Shown here one piece after another: positions 9,206 through 17,821 of a DNA stretch of 48,135 nt. Location of the stretch: the NCBI GenBank assembly GCA_028285465.1, contig JANQPD010000013.1, positions 1-48,135 on the forward strand. Reading direction: 5' to 3'. Under the pieces are notes generated by a model that was not told the origin of the DNA, made no database searches, and saw only the letters and a list, made by a program, of their open reading frames with translations. Source of the stretch: Owenweeksia sp. (GTDB taxonomy: Bacteria; Bacteroidota; Bacteroidia; Flavobacteriales; Schleiferiaceae). The position numbers and the translations under genes are program-made. The stretch's first letter is position 1. Each line of letters starts with the position of its first letter.

Positions 9206-10805
9206 AAATAGCCTGGCCCTGGGCGCCTTTTTACTGCTAAGCTTTGTATCGTTAGCCCAATACCAGTTTGCAAGGCAAAACGAGCTATATAATTTACCCT
9301 GGGTGGGTGCAGCTTATTTTACCGGGCTTGATGCACATACGCAAATCCGTCCTTTAAATACCTGGCGCCTGGATTCTGCTGGGGTGGCGCGTAAACAAGT
9401 AGCGCCTGATTTTGCTTACCGCAAATGGTTTTGGCGTAAGCTCTTCAACGAGCATTTGGTAAGCCTTGAAAAACCGGATTTTTCCCTTTATTTCGACCCT
9501 ATCGTAAATTTTCAGGGAGGTTTCGAAAGAGGGACCAGCGGTTCACCCTATTGGGTAAATACCCGGGGGTTTAATATAGAAGGGCGTATAGGAACCCGGT
9601 TTACATTTAAGACCTTTTATCTGGAGAACCAGGCACGTTTCCCCACTTATATCACAGATTTTGTGGAATACAGGCGGGTAGTGCCCGGCCAGGGCTTTGC
9701 CCGTCCCTTTGGAGAAGGGGGATTTGATTATGGTGTGCCCGGTGGGGAAATAGCATACACTCCTAACAAGTTTTTTAATTTTACTTTAGGGCAGGGAAGT
9801 AATTTTTTCGGAGAAGGCCATCGCTCCATGCTGCTGTCTGATGCTGCCTTTACTTACCCTTTTTTCAGAATATCCACCAAATTCTGGCGCATAGAGTATG
9901 TAAACCTATGGGCGCAGTTGTACGATGTGCGCCCTTCAGCTTCTGTGGAACAAGGCGTATATGCCAAAAAGTTTTTGTCCAGTCATTTGCTTAGTATCAA
10001 TATCTCCTCCAGGTTCAACATCAGCTTTTTTGAAGCTATAGTCATTGGCGACACCCTGCAACAACGCGGCCTGGACGCCAGTTTTTTAAACCCGGTCATT
10101 TTTTATCGCCCGGTAGAGTTTGCCGTAGGCTCTTCGCAGGGGAATGCGCTTTTGGGAGCAATGGCCTCCTATAAGATCCTGAACGGTTTGCAGGCTTATG
10201 GTCAATTTGTATTAGATGAATTTAGCATTGAGGCCCTCAGGGCCTCGGAAGGGAGCTGGGTAAATAAGTTTGGTTGGCAATTAGGGGCCAAACATTACGG
10301 CGCGTTTGGTATACCGGAGCTTTTTGCACGGCTGGAATGGAATGCGGCTCGTCCCTACACCTATTCGCACAGGGTGCCGCTTACCAATTACGCGCACTAT
10401 GGGCAGCCCCTGGCACATCCCTGGGGTGCCAATTTTAGCGAAGTATTGTTGCAAGCCGTATACCAACCCGGGCGATGGGAATTTGATGCACAGCTTACCT
10501 ACGGCACCATAGGTTTGGACAGCAATGGAGCTAACTGGGGAGCGGATGTATACCTGTCCTACAACAGCAGGGAGCAGGATCTGGGCAATGAGATCGGGCA
10601 GGGGGTAAAGGCAAACCTCTTGTATGCCAAAGCACGGGTGGCATATCTGGTAAATCCGGCTTCCGGGCTAAAACTGGAAGCGGGGATACACCATCGCGAA
10701 GCACGTACCAATGAAGCGGCTACCCGTCCGTTTTCTTCTGGTAGGAATACCTGGTTTTTTATAGGCTTGCGTACCGAGTTTTTAAATCGTTATTACGATT
10801 TTTGA
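9198..10805 (+). CDS. Wzi-like capsule assembly outer-membrane beta-barrel protein
   Basis: The protein has 535 residues from the ATG at 9198; an upstream TTG two codons earlier is less likely. A signal peptide (residues 1-20, cleavage after SLA) is followed by a long sequence of alternating hydrophobic/aromatic strands ending in FLNRYYDF, with a terminal Phe typical of outer-membrane barrels. The segments FNFTLGQGSNFFGEGHRSMLLSD and FYRPVEFAVGSSQGNALLG are characteristic of the Bacteroidota capsule-assembly Wzi-like family, which helps attach capsule or exopolysaccharide to the outer surface. Assignment is from remembered family patterns, not a search. It overlaps the dehydratase gene by 8 bases and is followed after 3 bases by the exosortase gene, so all belong to one transcript. 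Confidence 0.75.
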   Translation: MIKNSLALGAFLLLSFVSLAQYQFARQNELYNLPWVGAAYFTGLDAHTQIRPLNTWRLDSAGVARKQVAPDFAYRKWFWRKLFNEHLVSLEKPDFSLYFDPIVNFQGGFERGTSGSPYWVNTRGFNIEGRIGTRFTFKTFYLENQARFPTYITDFVEYRRVVPGQGFARPFGEGGFDYGVPGGEIAYTPNKFFNFTLGQGSNFFGEGHRSMLLSDAAFTYPFFRISTKFWRIEYVNLWAQLYDVRPSASVEQGVYAKKFLSSHLLSINISSRFNISFFEAIVIGDTLQQRGLDASFLNPVIFYRPVEFAVGSSQGNALLGAMASYKILNGLQAYGQFVLDEFSIEALRASEGSWVNKFGWQLGAKHYGAFGIPELFARLEWNAARPYTYSHRVPLTNYAHYGQPLAHPWGANFSEVLLQAVYQPGRWEFDAQLTYGTIGLDSNGANWGADVYLSYNSREQDLGNEIGQGVKANLLYAKARVAYLVNPASGLKLEAGIHHREARTNEAATRPFSSGRNTWFFIGLRTEFLNRYYDF

Positions 10806-10808
10806 CCT

Positions 10809-11402
10809 ATGTTAAAAGAGTTCAGACCTACGATCCTTTTTTTGATAAAGTTTTTTGGGATATACCTTTCCTTATCCATAGCCTATGGAGTGTTTATCAA
10901 AGGCTACGACACACGTCAAGATCCTGAACTCGATCCCATTACACGTGTTGTCACGTACAATTGTACAAAAACAGCGGGCCTTTTTGGCTATGAAGGCAGG
11001 ATCGTACACAACGACCACCTGAACTATGCCAGCGAGAGCGAGCAAACCTACGACAGCGTATACCTCAACGAAGCTTACGCCATATCCGTAGAAGAAGGCT
11101 GCAATGGCCTCAACATTATGATCTTATTTCTAGCTTTCGTAATCGCTTTTGGCGGAAATGCTTCGGCCATGCTTCTCTTCATACCTGCCGGCCTGCTGTT
11201 TATACATGTCGCTAATATCGGGCGCTTGTTGTTATTGGCGCTGCTCAATGTAGAGCTTGGCGGAAGGGCTTTTCATTTTTTTCACAAGTATTTTTTCACG
11301 GCACTTATTTACCTGGCCGTCCTCTTTCTCTGGTACCTCTGGGTAAGTAAATACTCGGGCCGTTTACGCAAAAAGAAAAAGGAAAGCACAGATGCAACTT
11401 AG
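10809..11402 (+). CDS. xrtF: Exosortase XrtF (membrane cysteine transpeptidase-like sorting enzyme)
   Basis: Exosortases cut short C-terminal sorting signals of exported proteins at the inner membrane and pass them on for surface attachment, usually in cells making an exopolysaccharide. The 197-residue protein has several membrane helices (about 8-30, 104-117, 119-134, 137-148, 162-180). It keeps the proposed catalytic triad: Cys98 in VEEGCNGLN, Arg139 in ANIGRLLLLA, and a His in FHFFHKYFF (156 or 159). The short length and EGCNGLN pattern fit the flavobacterial XrtF type. A basic tail (RLRKKKKE) ends the protein. The gene follows the Wzi-like gene by 3 bases and overlaps its partner gene by 11 bases. 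No protein with an obvious matching sorting signal was recognised in this window. Confidence 0.9.
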   Translation: MLKEFRPTILFLIKFFGIYLSLSIAYGVFIKGYDTRQDPELDPITRVVTYNCTKTAGLFGYEGRIVHNDHLNYASESEQTYDSVYLNEAYAISVEEGCNGLNIMILFLAFVIAFGGNASAMLLFIPAGLLFIHVANIGRLLLLALLNVELGGRAFHFFHKYFFTALIYLAVLFLWYLWVSKYSGRLRKKKKESTDAT

Positions 11403-11841
11403 GCGTATTATAGCCATTGCTATAGGCTGCCTGGGGCTGTTGGCGGTATATATGGGCCAGGAATACCTCGACTTCTACAGTGTGCTGATCCGGTTCGAGG
11501 CCCCCGAGCAACTGGACTATGGTATGCAGGGAGATATTCCCGATAAAACGGCTTTCATATTCAATAAAACCATGCGCTATTTTGTGAACGACCTTTTTGC
11601 CATTGCCATTTTATTCGGTTTGTTTTATGAAAAAAAGTATACCCGCTTTGCCTTTTACGTAATGATTTTTGGTGTGCTTTTTCTGCACCCCGCCTACCTC
11701 TACTTGATTTTTACCCAACCCGAAGGCTTTTCTTCGGCCATCAGTCACCTGCATCGCATTATCATGAACCCCGTGCTTATGATGATTCTCATCCCGGCGT
11801 TTTACTTTCAAAAGTGGCAGGAGAAGCATTCCGCCCCATAA
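11392..11841 (+). CDS. Exosortase F system-associated membrane protein
   Basis: A 149-residue protein with about four hydrophobic helices (residues 5-22, 66-80, 86-106, 124-140). It lies directly after and overlapping xrtF. A small membrane protein in this position is the known constant companion of XrtF in Flavobacteriia; its function is not established. The conserved-looking features are the N-terminal Arg-rich start (MQLRRII), FEAPEQLDYG in a periplasmic loop, and the final basic QKWQEKH. The family call rests mainly on gene order, length and membrane topology. Confidence 0.8.
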   Translation: MQLRRIIAIAIGCLGLLAVYMGQEYLDFYSVLIRFEAPEQLDYGMQGDIPDKTAFIFNKTMRYFVNDLFAIAILFGLFYEKKYTRFAFYVMIFGVLFLHPAYLYLIFTQPEGFSSAISHLHRIIMNPVLMMILIPAFYFQKWQEKHSAP

Positions 11842-11867
11842 AAAAGCGTATTTTTAGCCAACCCTAT

Positions 11868-11875
11868 TACTTTTG
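11868..11875 (+). promoter_or_regulatory. -7 box (TACTTTTG) for the MacAB-like export operon
   Basis: TACTTTTG matches TAnnTTTG and lies 26 bases before the ATG at 11902, in the 60-base gap between the exosortase partner and the ABC ATPase gene. No clear -33 TTG. Confidence 0.5.
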
Positions 11876-11901
11876 TTGCTCTTCGCCTGAAAAGTACTTT
11901 C

Positions 11902-12567
11902 ATGATAACATTAGAGCATATCACTAAATCATACTATACCGGGAATAAGCCGTTGCAGGTACTTAAAGGCATCGACCTGCATATTGCATCCGGAGAGTTT
12001 GTAAGCATCATGGGGTCGTCCGGCTCCGGAAAATCAACTTTGCTCAATATATTGGGTATCTTAGATGGGTATGACGAGGGGAGTTACCTTTTAGACAATA
12101 CCCTGGTGAAAGGCCTCAGCGAAAAACAAGCCGCCCGTTACCGGAATAAGTTCCTGGGTTTTGTATTTCAGTCCTTTAACCTCATTGGGTTTAAAAACGC
12201 TATGGAAAACGTGGCCTTACCTCTTTATTACCAGGGAGTAAGCAGGGGGAAACGCAATAAAATGGCGTTGAGTTACCTGGAAAAAGTAGGGCTGCGGGAT
12301 TGGGCCGATCATTTGCCGAATCAACTTTCGGGCGGACAAAAACAAAGGGTGGCCATTGCAAGAGCCCTGATTACACAACCCAAAGTTTTGCTGGCCGATG
12401 AACCCACCGGGGCGCTGGATTCAAAAACTTCTTATGAAGTAATGGAGCTTTTTAAACAGATAAATGCGGAGGGGATTACGGTAATTATCGTAACACATGA
12501 ACAGGACATTGCCAATATGACCCAACGTATTATTACCATGAAAGACGGCCTGATTCAATCGGCTTAA
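11902..12567 (+). CDS. ABC transporter ATP-binding protein (LolD/MacB-type)
   Basis: A 221-residue complete ABC ATPase. Walker A is GSSGSGKST at about residues 38-46, the ABC signature LSGGQKQR near 141, and Walker [16 protein letters not shown] near 160, followed by the switch His in IIVTHEQDI. The DEPTGALDS form with the preceding Q-loop segment FVFQSFNLI is typical of the LolD/MacB subfamily that works with FtsX-like permeases. It is the first gene of an operon with two such permeases and a membrane-fusion adaptor. Substrate is unknown; macrolide-type drug, lipoprotein and peptide export are all possible. Confidence 0.93.
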   Translation: MITLEHITKSYYTGNKPLQVLKGIDLHIASGEFVSIMGSSGSGKSTLLNILGILDGYDEGSYLLDNTLVKGLSEKQAARYRNKFLGFVFQSFNLIGFKNAMENVALPLYYQGVSRGKRNKMALSYLEKVGLRDWADHLPNQLSGGQKQRVAIARALITQPKVLLADEPTGALDSKTSYEVMELFKQINAEGITVIIVTHEQDIANMTQRIITMKDGLIQSA

Positions 12568-12572
12568 CGCAA

Positions 12573-12578
12573 AGGAGA
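12573..12578 (+). promoter_or_regulatory. Shine-Dalgarno-like site before the first permease
   Basis: AGGAGA sits 4 bases before the ATG at 12583. Such a site is unusual among the other starts in this window, where no purine-rich ribosome binding site is seen, as is normal for Bacteroidota. Confidence 0.4.
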
Positions 12579-12582
12579 GAGG

Positions 12583-13815
12583 ATGTTTGAACTGGATAAA
12601 TGGCAAGAAATATTTGCCACGATACGCAAAAACAAGCTGCGCACTTTTCTAACCGGGTTTAGTGTGGCCTGGGGTATTTTTATGCTGGTAGTGCTCTTGG
12701 CAGCCGGACAAGGATTGCAAAACGGAGCAATGAGCGAATTTGAAGCAGACGCCATTTATTCCCTTTGGATCAATGGAGGGCGTACGACCATGCCTTATAA
12801 GGGCTTTAGAGCCAATCGCCCTATCGTATTGGAAAACCGGGATTTCCAAGCCATTTCCGGTGATTTTGAACAAGTTGAAGTAGCTTCGGCCAACAAGCGT
12901 TTTTGGAGCAGCAGCATAAACTACAAGAACGAATATGGCACCTTTGAAGCAAGGGCCGTGAACCCGGATATGCAAAAGCTGGAACGCAACAATATCGTTA
13001 AGGGGCGCTACCTGAACCAACGCGATCTGGACGATTTCAGGAAAGTCGCGGTGATAGGCCAGTTGATAGAGCGTGAAATTTTTAAAGGAGAAGACCCGCT
13101 GGGTAAAAGCCTTCAGGTAAACGGGGTGTTGTTTGAGGTGGTAGGCGTATATACGGATGATGGGGGAGAAGATGAAGAAGACAATGTATACATCCCCCTC
13201 AATGTAGGGCAAAAAGTATTGAGCAGGCAACCCCGGCAATTGAGCCAGATCGTAGTGGGCTATGACGAAAAAACAAGCCTCAAAGATTCCAAGGCCTTGG
13301 AGAATGCCGTGTTTGCCTCGTTGGCCAATCGCTTTGGCTTTAACCCCAAAGATCAAAATGCAGTACGCATTTGGAACCGGCAGGAGAACATGCAGGAAGC
13401 GGTAAACGTTCTTATGGGTATCAAAGTCTTTATTTGGGTAATCGGCATAGGCACGATTATCGCAGGAATAGTGGGGGTAAGTAATATTATGATGATCGTA
13501 GTAAAAGAAAGGACCCGTGAGATCGGGGTGCGCAAGGCGTTGGGTGCTACACCTGGTTCCATTGTAGCACTCATCCTTCAGGAATCTATTTTTATCACGG
13601 CCTTCGCCGGGTATATAGGTTTGGTATTAGGGGTATTGCTGGTAAACGTGCTGGGCAGTACTATTGAGCACGACTTTTTTAAACAGCCCGAGATTGATTT
13701 GAATTTGGCGCTTATTACGCTGCTCATCCTGGTAGTAGCAGGTACACTGGCTGGCTTTTTCCCGGCCAACAGAGCAGCACGTATTAAACCTATAGAAGCC
13801 CTGCGCGATGAATGA
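12583..13815 (+). CDS. MacB/FtsX-like ABC permease 1
   Basis: The 410-residue protein has the MacB periplasmic core arrangement: N-terminal helix (about 20-45, KLRTFLTGFSVAWGIFMLVVLLA), a large periplasmic domain (about 46-275), then three C-terminal helices within the FtsX domain. Between helices two and three is the conserved VKERTREIGVRKALGA, which contacts the ATPase; the end is PANRAARIKPIEALRDE, a standard family ending. It acts in the inner membrane with the ATPase just upstream. The next gene starts inside its last codons (8-base overlap, 13808-13815). It is clearly paralogous to that next gene (both contain KLRTFLTGF, QGLQNGA and the Y-K-G-F motif), implying an old tandem duplication. 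Confidence 0.93.
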   Translation: MFELDKWQEIFATIRKNKLRTFLTGFSVAWGIFMLVVLLAAGQGLQNGAMSEFEADAIYSLWINGGRTTMPYKGFRANRPIVLENRDFQAISGDFEQVEVASANKRFWSSSINYKNEYGTFEARAVNPDMQKLERNNIVKGRYLNQRDLDDFRKVAVIGQLIEREIFKGEDPLGKSLQVNGVLFEVVGVYTDDGGEDEEDNVYIPLNVGQKVLSRQPRQLSQIVVGYDEKTSLKDSKALENAVFASLANRFGFNPKDQNAVRIWNRQENMQEAVNVLMGIKVFIWVIGIGTIIAGIVGVSNIMMIVVKERTREIGVRKALGATPGSIVALILQESIFITAFAGYIGLVLGVLLVNVLGSTIEHDFFKQPEIDLNLALITLLILVVAGTLAGFFPANRAARIKPIEALRDE

Positions 13816-15100
13816 CCCATTTTTAAGCCTGAAACAGATGGATAGGGACCAATGGCAGGAAATAGCAGCGGTACTCGGGCGCAACAAATTGCGCACTTTC
13901 CTTACGGGCTTTGGCGTTTTCTGGGGCATCTTTATGTTGGTGATCATGATGGGAAGCGGGCAGGGCTTGCAAAACGGAGCCGAAGCTGGTTTTGGTAATT
14001 CGGTAAAGAACAGCGTTTTTTTGTGGACACGTCCTACTACACTTCCCTATAAAGGATTTAAACAGGGGCGGGTCTTTCAGATACATAACGATGACGTAGA
14101 AGCCCTTCGTCAGCAGGTGGCCTCGCTGGAAGTAGTAGCTCCCAGAGCACAGGCAGGAGGCTACCGCGGAAAAGACAATGTAACCCGGGGCGTAAAAACA
14201 GGGGCCTTTAACCTGTATGGAGATACCCCGGATTACTTGAAGATCGAACCTACCAACATAGTGGAAGGGCGCAGCATCAACTGGCGCGATATGGAGGAGA
14301 AACGGAAAGTTTGTTTTATTGGTGACCAGGTACGCCAAACACTTTACGAGGAGGGAGAAGAAGTGATCGGAAGTTACATCACGGCACAAGGCATAAATTA
14401 CAAAGTAGTAGGGCTATACCGCAGCATGAACAGCAACCCCAACCAGGCAGAAGAGCAGGAAAAGGCCATTATAATTCCCCTGAGCACTTTTCAGCAAGCC
14501 TACAATTGGGGAGATATAGTAGGTTGGCTCAGTATGGCTTCACGTCCCGATGTTCCGGCTACCGAAATGGAACAGGAGGTACGCGCAGTGCTTAAACAAC
14601 GCCTTACGATCCATCCCGATGACCAAAGGGCTTTTGGTAGCTGGAACAAAGAAGAAGAATTTATACGGATGCGCGGATTGCTCAATGGGATACAAATACT
14701 GTCGCTTATTGTTGGCACGCTTACCCTGTTGGCGGGTGCTATAGGCGTAAGCAATATCATGCTGGTAATCGTAAAAGAACGCACCAAGGAGTTCGGTGTA
14801 AGGCGGGCCATAGGAGCCGAACCCTTCACGGTAATGAAACAAGTGGTGCTGGAATCCCTTGCGCTCACTTTAGCAGCCGGGATCTTAGGGATCATTCTAG
14901 GGGTTTGGAGCCTGGAAGGGGTAGCGGGGCTCATGAATCAATCGGCAGAGCAATCAGATTTTTTTAGAAATCCAGGTGTAGAACTGCCTATAGTGCTGAT
15001 GGCACTTGGTATTTTAACTTTTTCCGGCATTTTAGCCGGTTTAATTCCCGCACGCAGAGCCGTATCCATTAAGCCTGTTGATGCCCTTAGATTTGAATAA
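13808..15100 (+). CDS. MacB/FtsX-like ABC permease 2
   Basis: A 430-residue paralogue of the preceding permease with the same domain order: N-terminal helix (KLRTFLTGFGVFWGIFMLVIM), periplasmic core, and FtsX domain containing VKERTKEFGVRRAIGA and the ending PARRAVSIKPVDALRFE. Two different permeases and one ATPase suggest a heterodimeric transporter. The first ATG (13808) overlaps the previous stop and fits translational coupling; a second ATG at 13838 (MDRDQWQEI) lines up better with the start of permease 1, so the N-terminus is uncertain by ten residues. The HlyD-type adaptor gene follows after 21 bases. Confidence 0.93.
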   Translation: MNDPFLSLKQMDRDQWQEIAAVLGRNKLRTFLTGFGVFWGIFMLVIMMGSGQGLQNGAEAGFGNSVKNSVFLWTRPTTLPYKGFKQGRVFQIHNDDVEALRQQVASLEVVAPRAQAGGYRGKDNVTRGVKTGAFNLYGDTPDYLKIEPTNIVEGRSINWRDMEEKRKVCFIGDQVRQTLYEEGEEVIGSYITAQGINYKVVGLYRSMNSNPNQAEEQEKAIIIPLSTFQQAYNWGDIVGWLSMASRPDVPATEMEQEVRAVLKQRLTIHPDDQRAFGSWNKEEEFIRMRGLLNGIQILSLIVGTLTLLAGAIGVSNIMLVIVKERTKEFGVRRAIGAEPFTVMKQVVLESLALTLAAGILGIILGVWSLEGVAGLMNQSAEQSDFFRNPGVELPIVLMALGILTFSGILAGLIPARRAVSIKPVDALRFE

Positions 15101-15121
15101 GCAAATAAACCAAATCCCTTT

Positions 15122-16210
15122 ATGAGAACAATTCTCCGAACTTCCTTGCTGGTCATTGTATTGGCTGTATTCGTATATACCCTGTACTACCTGTACCAAA
15201 AGTCGCAGGTAGAACCGGTACGTTACGGTACCGAAACGGCTTTTAAAACCAATATTATAAACAAATCGGTGGCTACCGGAAGTATTATTCCCCGGGAAGA
15301 GATCTTGCTGAAGCCACAGATCAGCGGTATAGTAAAAGAGGTGTTTGTAGAGGCAGGAGATAAGGTGGTGCTGAATGATCCGATAGCCAAGATACAGGTG
15401 ATCCCGGACCTGGTAGCGTTGAACAATGCGGAGAACCGGCTGCGTGTTGCCCGCCTCAATCTCAGCAACGCAAAAATCGATTACGACCGAAACAAAAAAT
15501 TGCAGGAGAGCAACGTAATTTCAGCCAGTGAGTTCCAGCAGTTTGAACTCACGTATAATGCCGCAAAGCAGGAATTAGAAGCCGCCCGGGACAACCTTCA
15601 GATCGTAAAAGAAGGTGCAAGCAATAAGAAGGGAATGGGCTCACTCAACGTGGTAAAAGCCACTATTCCGGGGATGGTGCTGGACGTACCGGTAAAAGTG
15701 GGGAACCAGGTAATAGAAAGCAATAATTTCAACGAGGGTACCAGCATAGCTTCTATAGCCGATATGCGGGATCTGATCTTTGAAGGCAAGATCGATGAAT
15801 CAGAAGTAGGTAAGATCAAAGAAGGCATGGACATCTGGCTTACGGTAGGCGCAATCGAGAATAAACAATTTAATGCGGAGCTTGAATATATAGCGCCTAA
15901 GGGCGTAGAAGAAAATGGGGCCATCCAGTTTATGATCAAAGCCAAGGTAAAGCTCGACACGGCAGATTTTATCCGGGCAGGATACAGCGCCAATGCAGAT
16001 ATTGTATTGGCCAGAAAAGACTCTGTTCTGGCCATACGCGAAGCGGTAGTACAATATGAAGAAGGCGAACCTTTTGTAGAGGTATCCGTAGGGGAGCAAC
16101 AGTTTGAGCGCAGGGACGTGACACTGGGATTGAGCGATGGCATTAACGTGGAGGTAATAGACGGGCTTACCAAGGCAGACCAGATAAAGGTGTGGAACAA
16201 ACCCATGTAA
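15122..16210 (+). CDS. HlyD/RND-type periplasmic adaptor protein (MacA-like)
   Basis: The 362-residue protein has an N-terminal membrane helix (about residues 5-26). It is followed by a split biotinyl-lipoyl domain (GIVKEVFVEAGDKV near 75-88 and PGMVLDVPVKVGNQV near 185-199), a helical hairpin between them (about 95-165, with LRVARLNLSNAKIDYDR and AAKQELEAARDNL), and beta-barrel and membrane-proximal domains to the end. This is the usual layout of membrane-fusion adaptors that link an inner-membrane pump to an outer-membrane channel. No TolC-like gene is in the operon, so the channel must be encoded elsewhere. It completes a MacAB-like export operon. Confidence 0.92.
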   Translation: MRTILRTSLLVIVLAVFVYTLYYLYQKSQVEPVRYGTETAFKTNIINKSVATGSIIPREEILLKPQISGIVKEVFVEAGDKVVLNDPIAKIQVIPDLVALNNAENRLRVARLNLSNAKIDYDRNKKLQESNVISASEFQQFELTYNAAKQELEAARDNLQIVKEGASNKKGMGSLNVVKATIPGMVLDVPVKVGNQVIESNNFNEGTSIASIADMRDLIFEGKIDESEVGKIKEGMDIWLTVGAIENKQFNAELEYIAPKGVEENGAIQFMIKAKVKLDTADFIRAGYSANADIVLARKDSVLAIREAVVQYEEGEPFVEVSVGEQQFERRDVTLGLSDGINVEVIDGLTKADQIKVWNKPM

Positions 16211-16247
16211 TGCAATAAATTTAATGTTGTATAAACATTCATAGCCC

Positions 16248-16277
16248 TTGCAGGGTATTAGATTTACTATATATTTG
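16248..16277 (+). promoter_or_regulatory. Promoter of the YceI-like lipoprotein gene
   Basis: TTG (16248-16250), 19 bases, then TATATTTG (16270-16277) is a full match to the Bacteroidota promoter consensus. The ATG lies 38 bases downstream at 16315. Confidence 0.75.
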
Positions 16278-16314
16278 CTAAATCATTGTTTAAACATTAA
16301 AAAAACTAACTGAG

Positions 16315-17004
16315 ATGAACAACCTAAAAAAATTCTTTATGCTGGCTGCGGGAGCCGCGCTTACGGTAGCTTGCAGCAATGCCCCTGAAGAAACGGTAGA
16401 AACTACGGAAGCACAGGAAGTGCAGGAAGTGCAGGAAGTGGAAGCCAGCGCTACGTATGTATTGGTAACAGATGGAGACGAAGTAATGTGGGAAGGGTAC
16501 AAGACGTATACTGACGGCTCACACATCGGTACCATCCAGATCAACGAAGGAGAATTCAATATTGAAGGGGAAGATATTGTAGGCGGTAGTTTTGTTATTG
16601 ATATGAATTCCATCCAAAACTCCGATTTGCCGGAAGAGGGAGACTACAACAAGGCAAAATTGGTAGGTCACTTAAAAAGCCCTGATTTCTTTTCAGTAGA
16701 AGAGTATCCTACCGCTACTTTCACCCTGACGGGCGTGGAGGCTACCCCCGGTGCGGAAAGTGGAGCCACGCACAACTTTATGGGGAATTTGAAATTGCGT
16801 GGTCAGGAAAAGAACATTACCGTACCCGCCATGGTGAGTATGGAAAACGACATGATCAAGATCACTACCCCAGAATTTGTAATTGACCGCACAAACTGGG
16901 GAGTACAGTATGGCTCTGAAACCAGCATTGAAGGCCTGGCTAAAGAAAACGCCATTGCAGATAACATCAAGCTTAAATTAGATCTGAAAGCGAAGAAAGC
17001 TTAG
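16315..17004 (+). CDS. YceI-family lipoprotein
   Basis: The 229-residue protein has a lipoprotein signal (ALTVAC, Cys20). An acidic linker encoded by a short DNA repeat comes next (about 24-44). A YceI-like lipocalin-type beta-barrel follows (about 45-228), recognisable from VMWEGYKTYTDGSHIGTI, a GSFVIDMNSI strand, LVGHLKSPDFFSVEEYPTA and the ending NIKLKLDLKA. YceI proteins bind polyisoprenoid or other hydrophobic molecules in the periplasm; the ligand here is not known. The gene stands alone, with a strong promoter upstream and a strong terminator downstream. Confidence 0.93.
   Translation: MNNLKKFFMLAAGAALTVACSNAPEETVETTEAQEVQEVQEVEASATYVLVTDGDEVMWEGYKTYTDGSHIGTIQINEGEFNIEGEDIVGGSFVIDMNSIQNSDLPEEGDYNKAKLVGHLKSPDFFSVEEYPTATFTLTGVEATPGAESGATHNFMGNLKLRGQEKNITVPAMVSMENDMIKITTPEFVIDRTNWGVQYGSETSIEGLAKENAIADNIKLKLDLKAKKA
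16414..16440 (+). repeat. Three tandem copies of a 9-base unit in the YceI-like gene
   Basis: The unit CAGGAAGTG is repeated exactly three times and encodes the acidic Q-E-V tripeptide repeat in the linker between the lipid-anchored Cys and the barrel. Copy-number change would stay in frame. Confidence 0.85.
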
Positions 17005-17031
17005 TTTTAAATTTGGTTAATTTAAAATCAG

Positions 17032-17066
17032 AACCCGCCTAAGCCATGGCTTAGGCGGGTTTTTTA
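17032..17066 (+). terminator. Strong Rho-independent terminator after the YceI-like gene
   Basis: A perfect 30-base palindrome (17032-17061, arms of 15 bases beginning AACCCGCCTAAGCC, centre CCATGG) is followed by a T run (TTTTTTATTT). It ends the YceI transcript 28 bases after the stop and lies just before the radC start region. Confidence 0.9.
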
Positions 17067-17100
17067 TTTGTACCTTCCCTGGTCTAAACCATTAACCTGT

Positions 17101-17802
17101 ATGTCGGAAAAAAAGGAGATCAGGCAAAACATAAAGTCATGGGCACAGGATGACCGGCCGCGTGAAAAACTACTGTTAAAGGGGAAAAGCTCATTAAGCG
17201 ATGCAGAGTTGGTAGCCATCCTACTGGGTAGTGGCAACCGCGAAGAAACAGCCGTAGACCTTGCGAAACGCATTCTGGCCTCGGTAGATTACAATCTCCA
17301 TGAATTAGGGCGCCTCACCATTCCTGCCTTATGCGCGTTCAAAGGTATTGGAGAAGCGAAAGCCATTTCTTTACTGGCTGCCCTGGAATTGGGCCGTAGA
17401 AGGCGCTTGTCAGATGCGTTGGACAAAAAGAAGGTCTTTAGCAGTGCGAGTTGTTTCGAGTTGATGCAGCCCATCATCGGTGAATTGCCCCACGAAGAGT
17501 TTTGGGTGATCCTGCTCAATGCTTCTAACCGTCTTTTAGGCTACAAACGAGTGAGTAGCGGGGGGCTTAGCAATACCCCGGCCGACCCGCGTACAATCTT
17601 TAAAGAGGCTTTATTGCTAAACGCTTCAGCAGCAATTCTCAGCCATAATCATCCCTCCGGCAATATTTCTCCTTCGGAACAGGATAAAAAACTGACCCGG
17701 AAACTGGTGAAAGCAGGAGAAGTCTTGTTTATCTCCGTACTGGACCACATTATTATTTCGGGAAATCGCTATTACAGCTTTAATGATGCGGGCCTGATGT
17801 AA
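17101..17802 (+). CDS. radC: RadC family JAB-domain protein
   Basis: The 233-residue protein has the usual RadC layout: an N-terminal conserved segment (SWAQDDRPREKLLLKG, LSDAELVAILLGSG), a helix-hairpin-helix (about 70-95, LTIPALCAFKGIGEAKA) and a JAMM/JAB metalloprotease-like domain with SHNHPSGN (His182, His184) and Asp195. Its role is unclear; the old link to DNA repair is not well supported. The ATG at 17101 is chosen because it gives MSEKKEIRQNI, a typical RadC start; a TTG at 17068 lies inside the terminator T-tract. A weak promoter-like TACCTTCC lies at 17071-17078. Confidence 0.95.
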   Translation: MSEKKEIRQNIKSWAQDDRPREKLLLKGKSSLSDAELVAILLGSGNREETAVDLAKRILASVDYNLHELGRLTIPALCAFKGIGEAKAISLLAALELGRRRRLSDALDKKKVFSSASCFELMQPIIGELPHEEFWVILLNASNRLLGYKRVSSGGLSNTPADPRTIFKEALLLNASAAILSHNHPSGNISPSEQDKKLTRKLVKAGEVLFISVLDHIIISGNRYYSFNDAGLM

Positions 17803-17807
17803 GCGAG

Positions 17808-17815
17808 TATATTTG
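17808..17815 (+). promoter_or_regulatory. -7 box (TATATTTG) before the deacetylase operon
   Basis: A perfect TAnnTTTG match ending 6 bases before the ATG at 17822. As at guaA, the expected start site falls on or beside the start codon, suggesting a leaderless mRNA. No -33 TTG at ideal distance. Confidence 0.5.
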
Positions 17816-17821
17816 CTGCTT

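Noticed and set aside
12649..13356. 235-codon antisense frame in permease 1
   Set aside because: Opposite a confident MacB-like permease; no independent support.
17068..17100. Upstream TTG start for radC
   Set aside because: It lies in the T-tract of the preceding terminator; the ATG at 17101 gives the usual RadC start.
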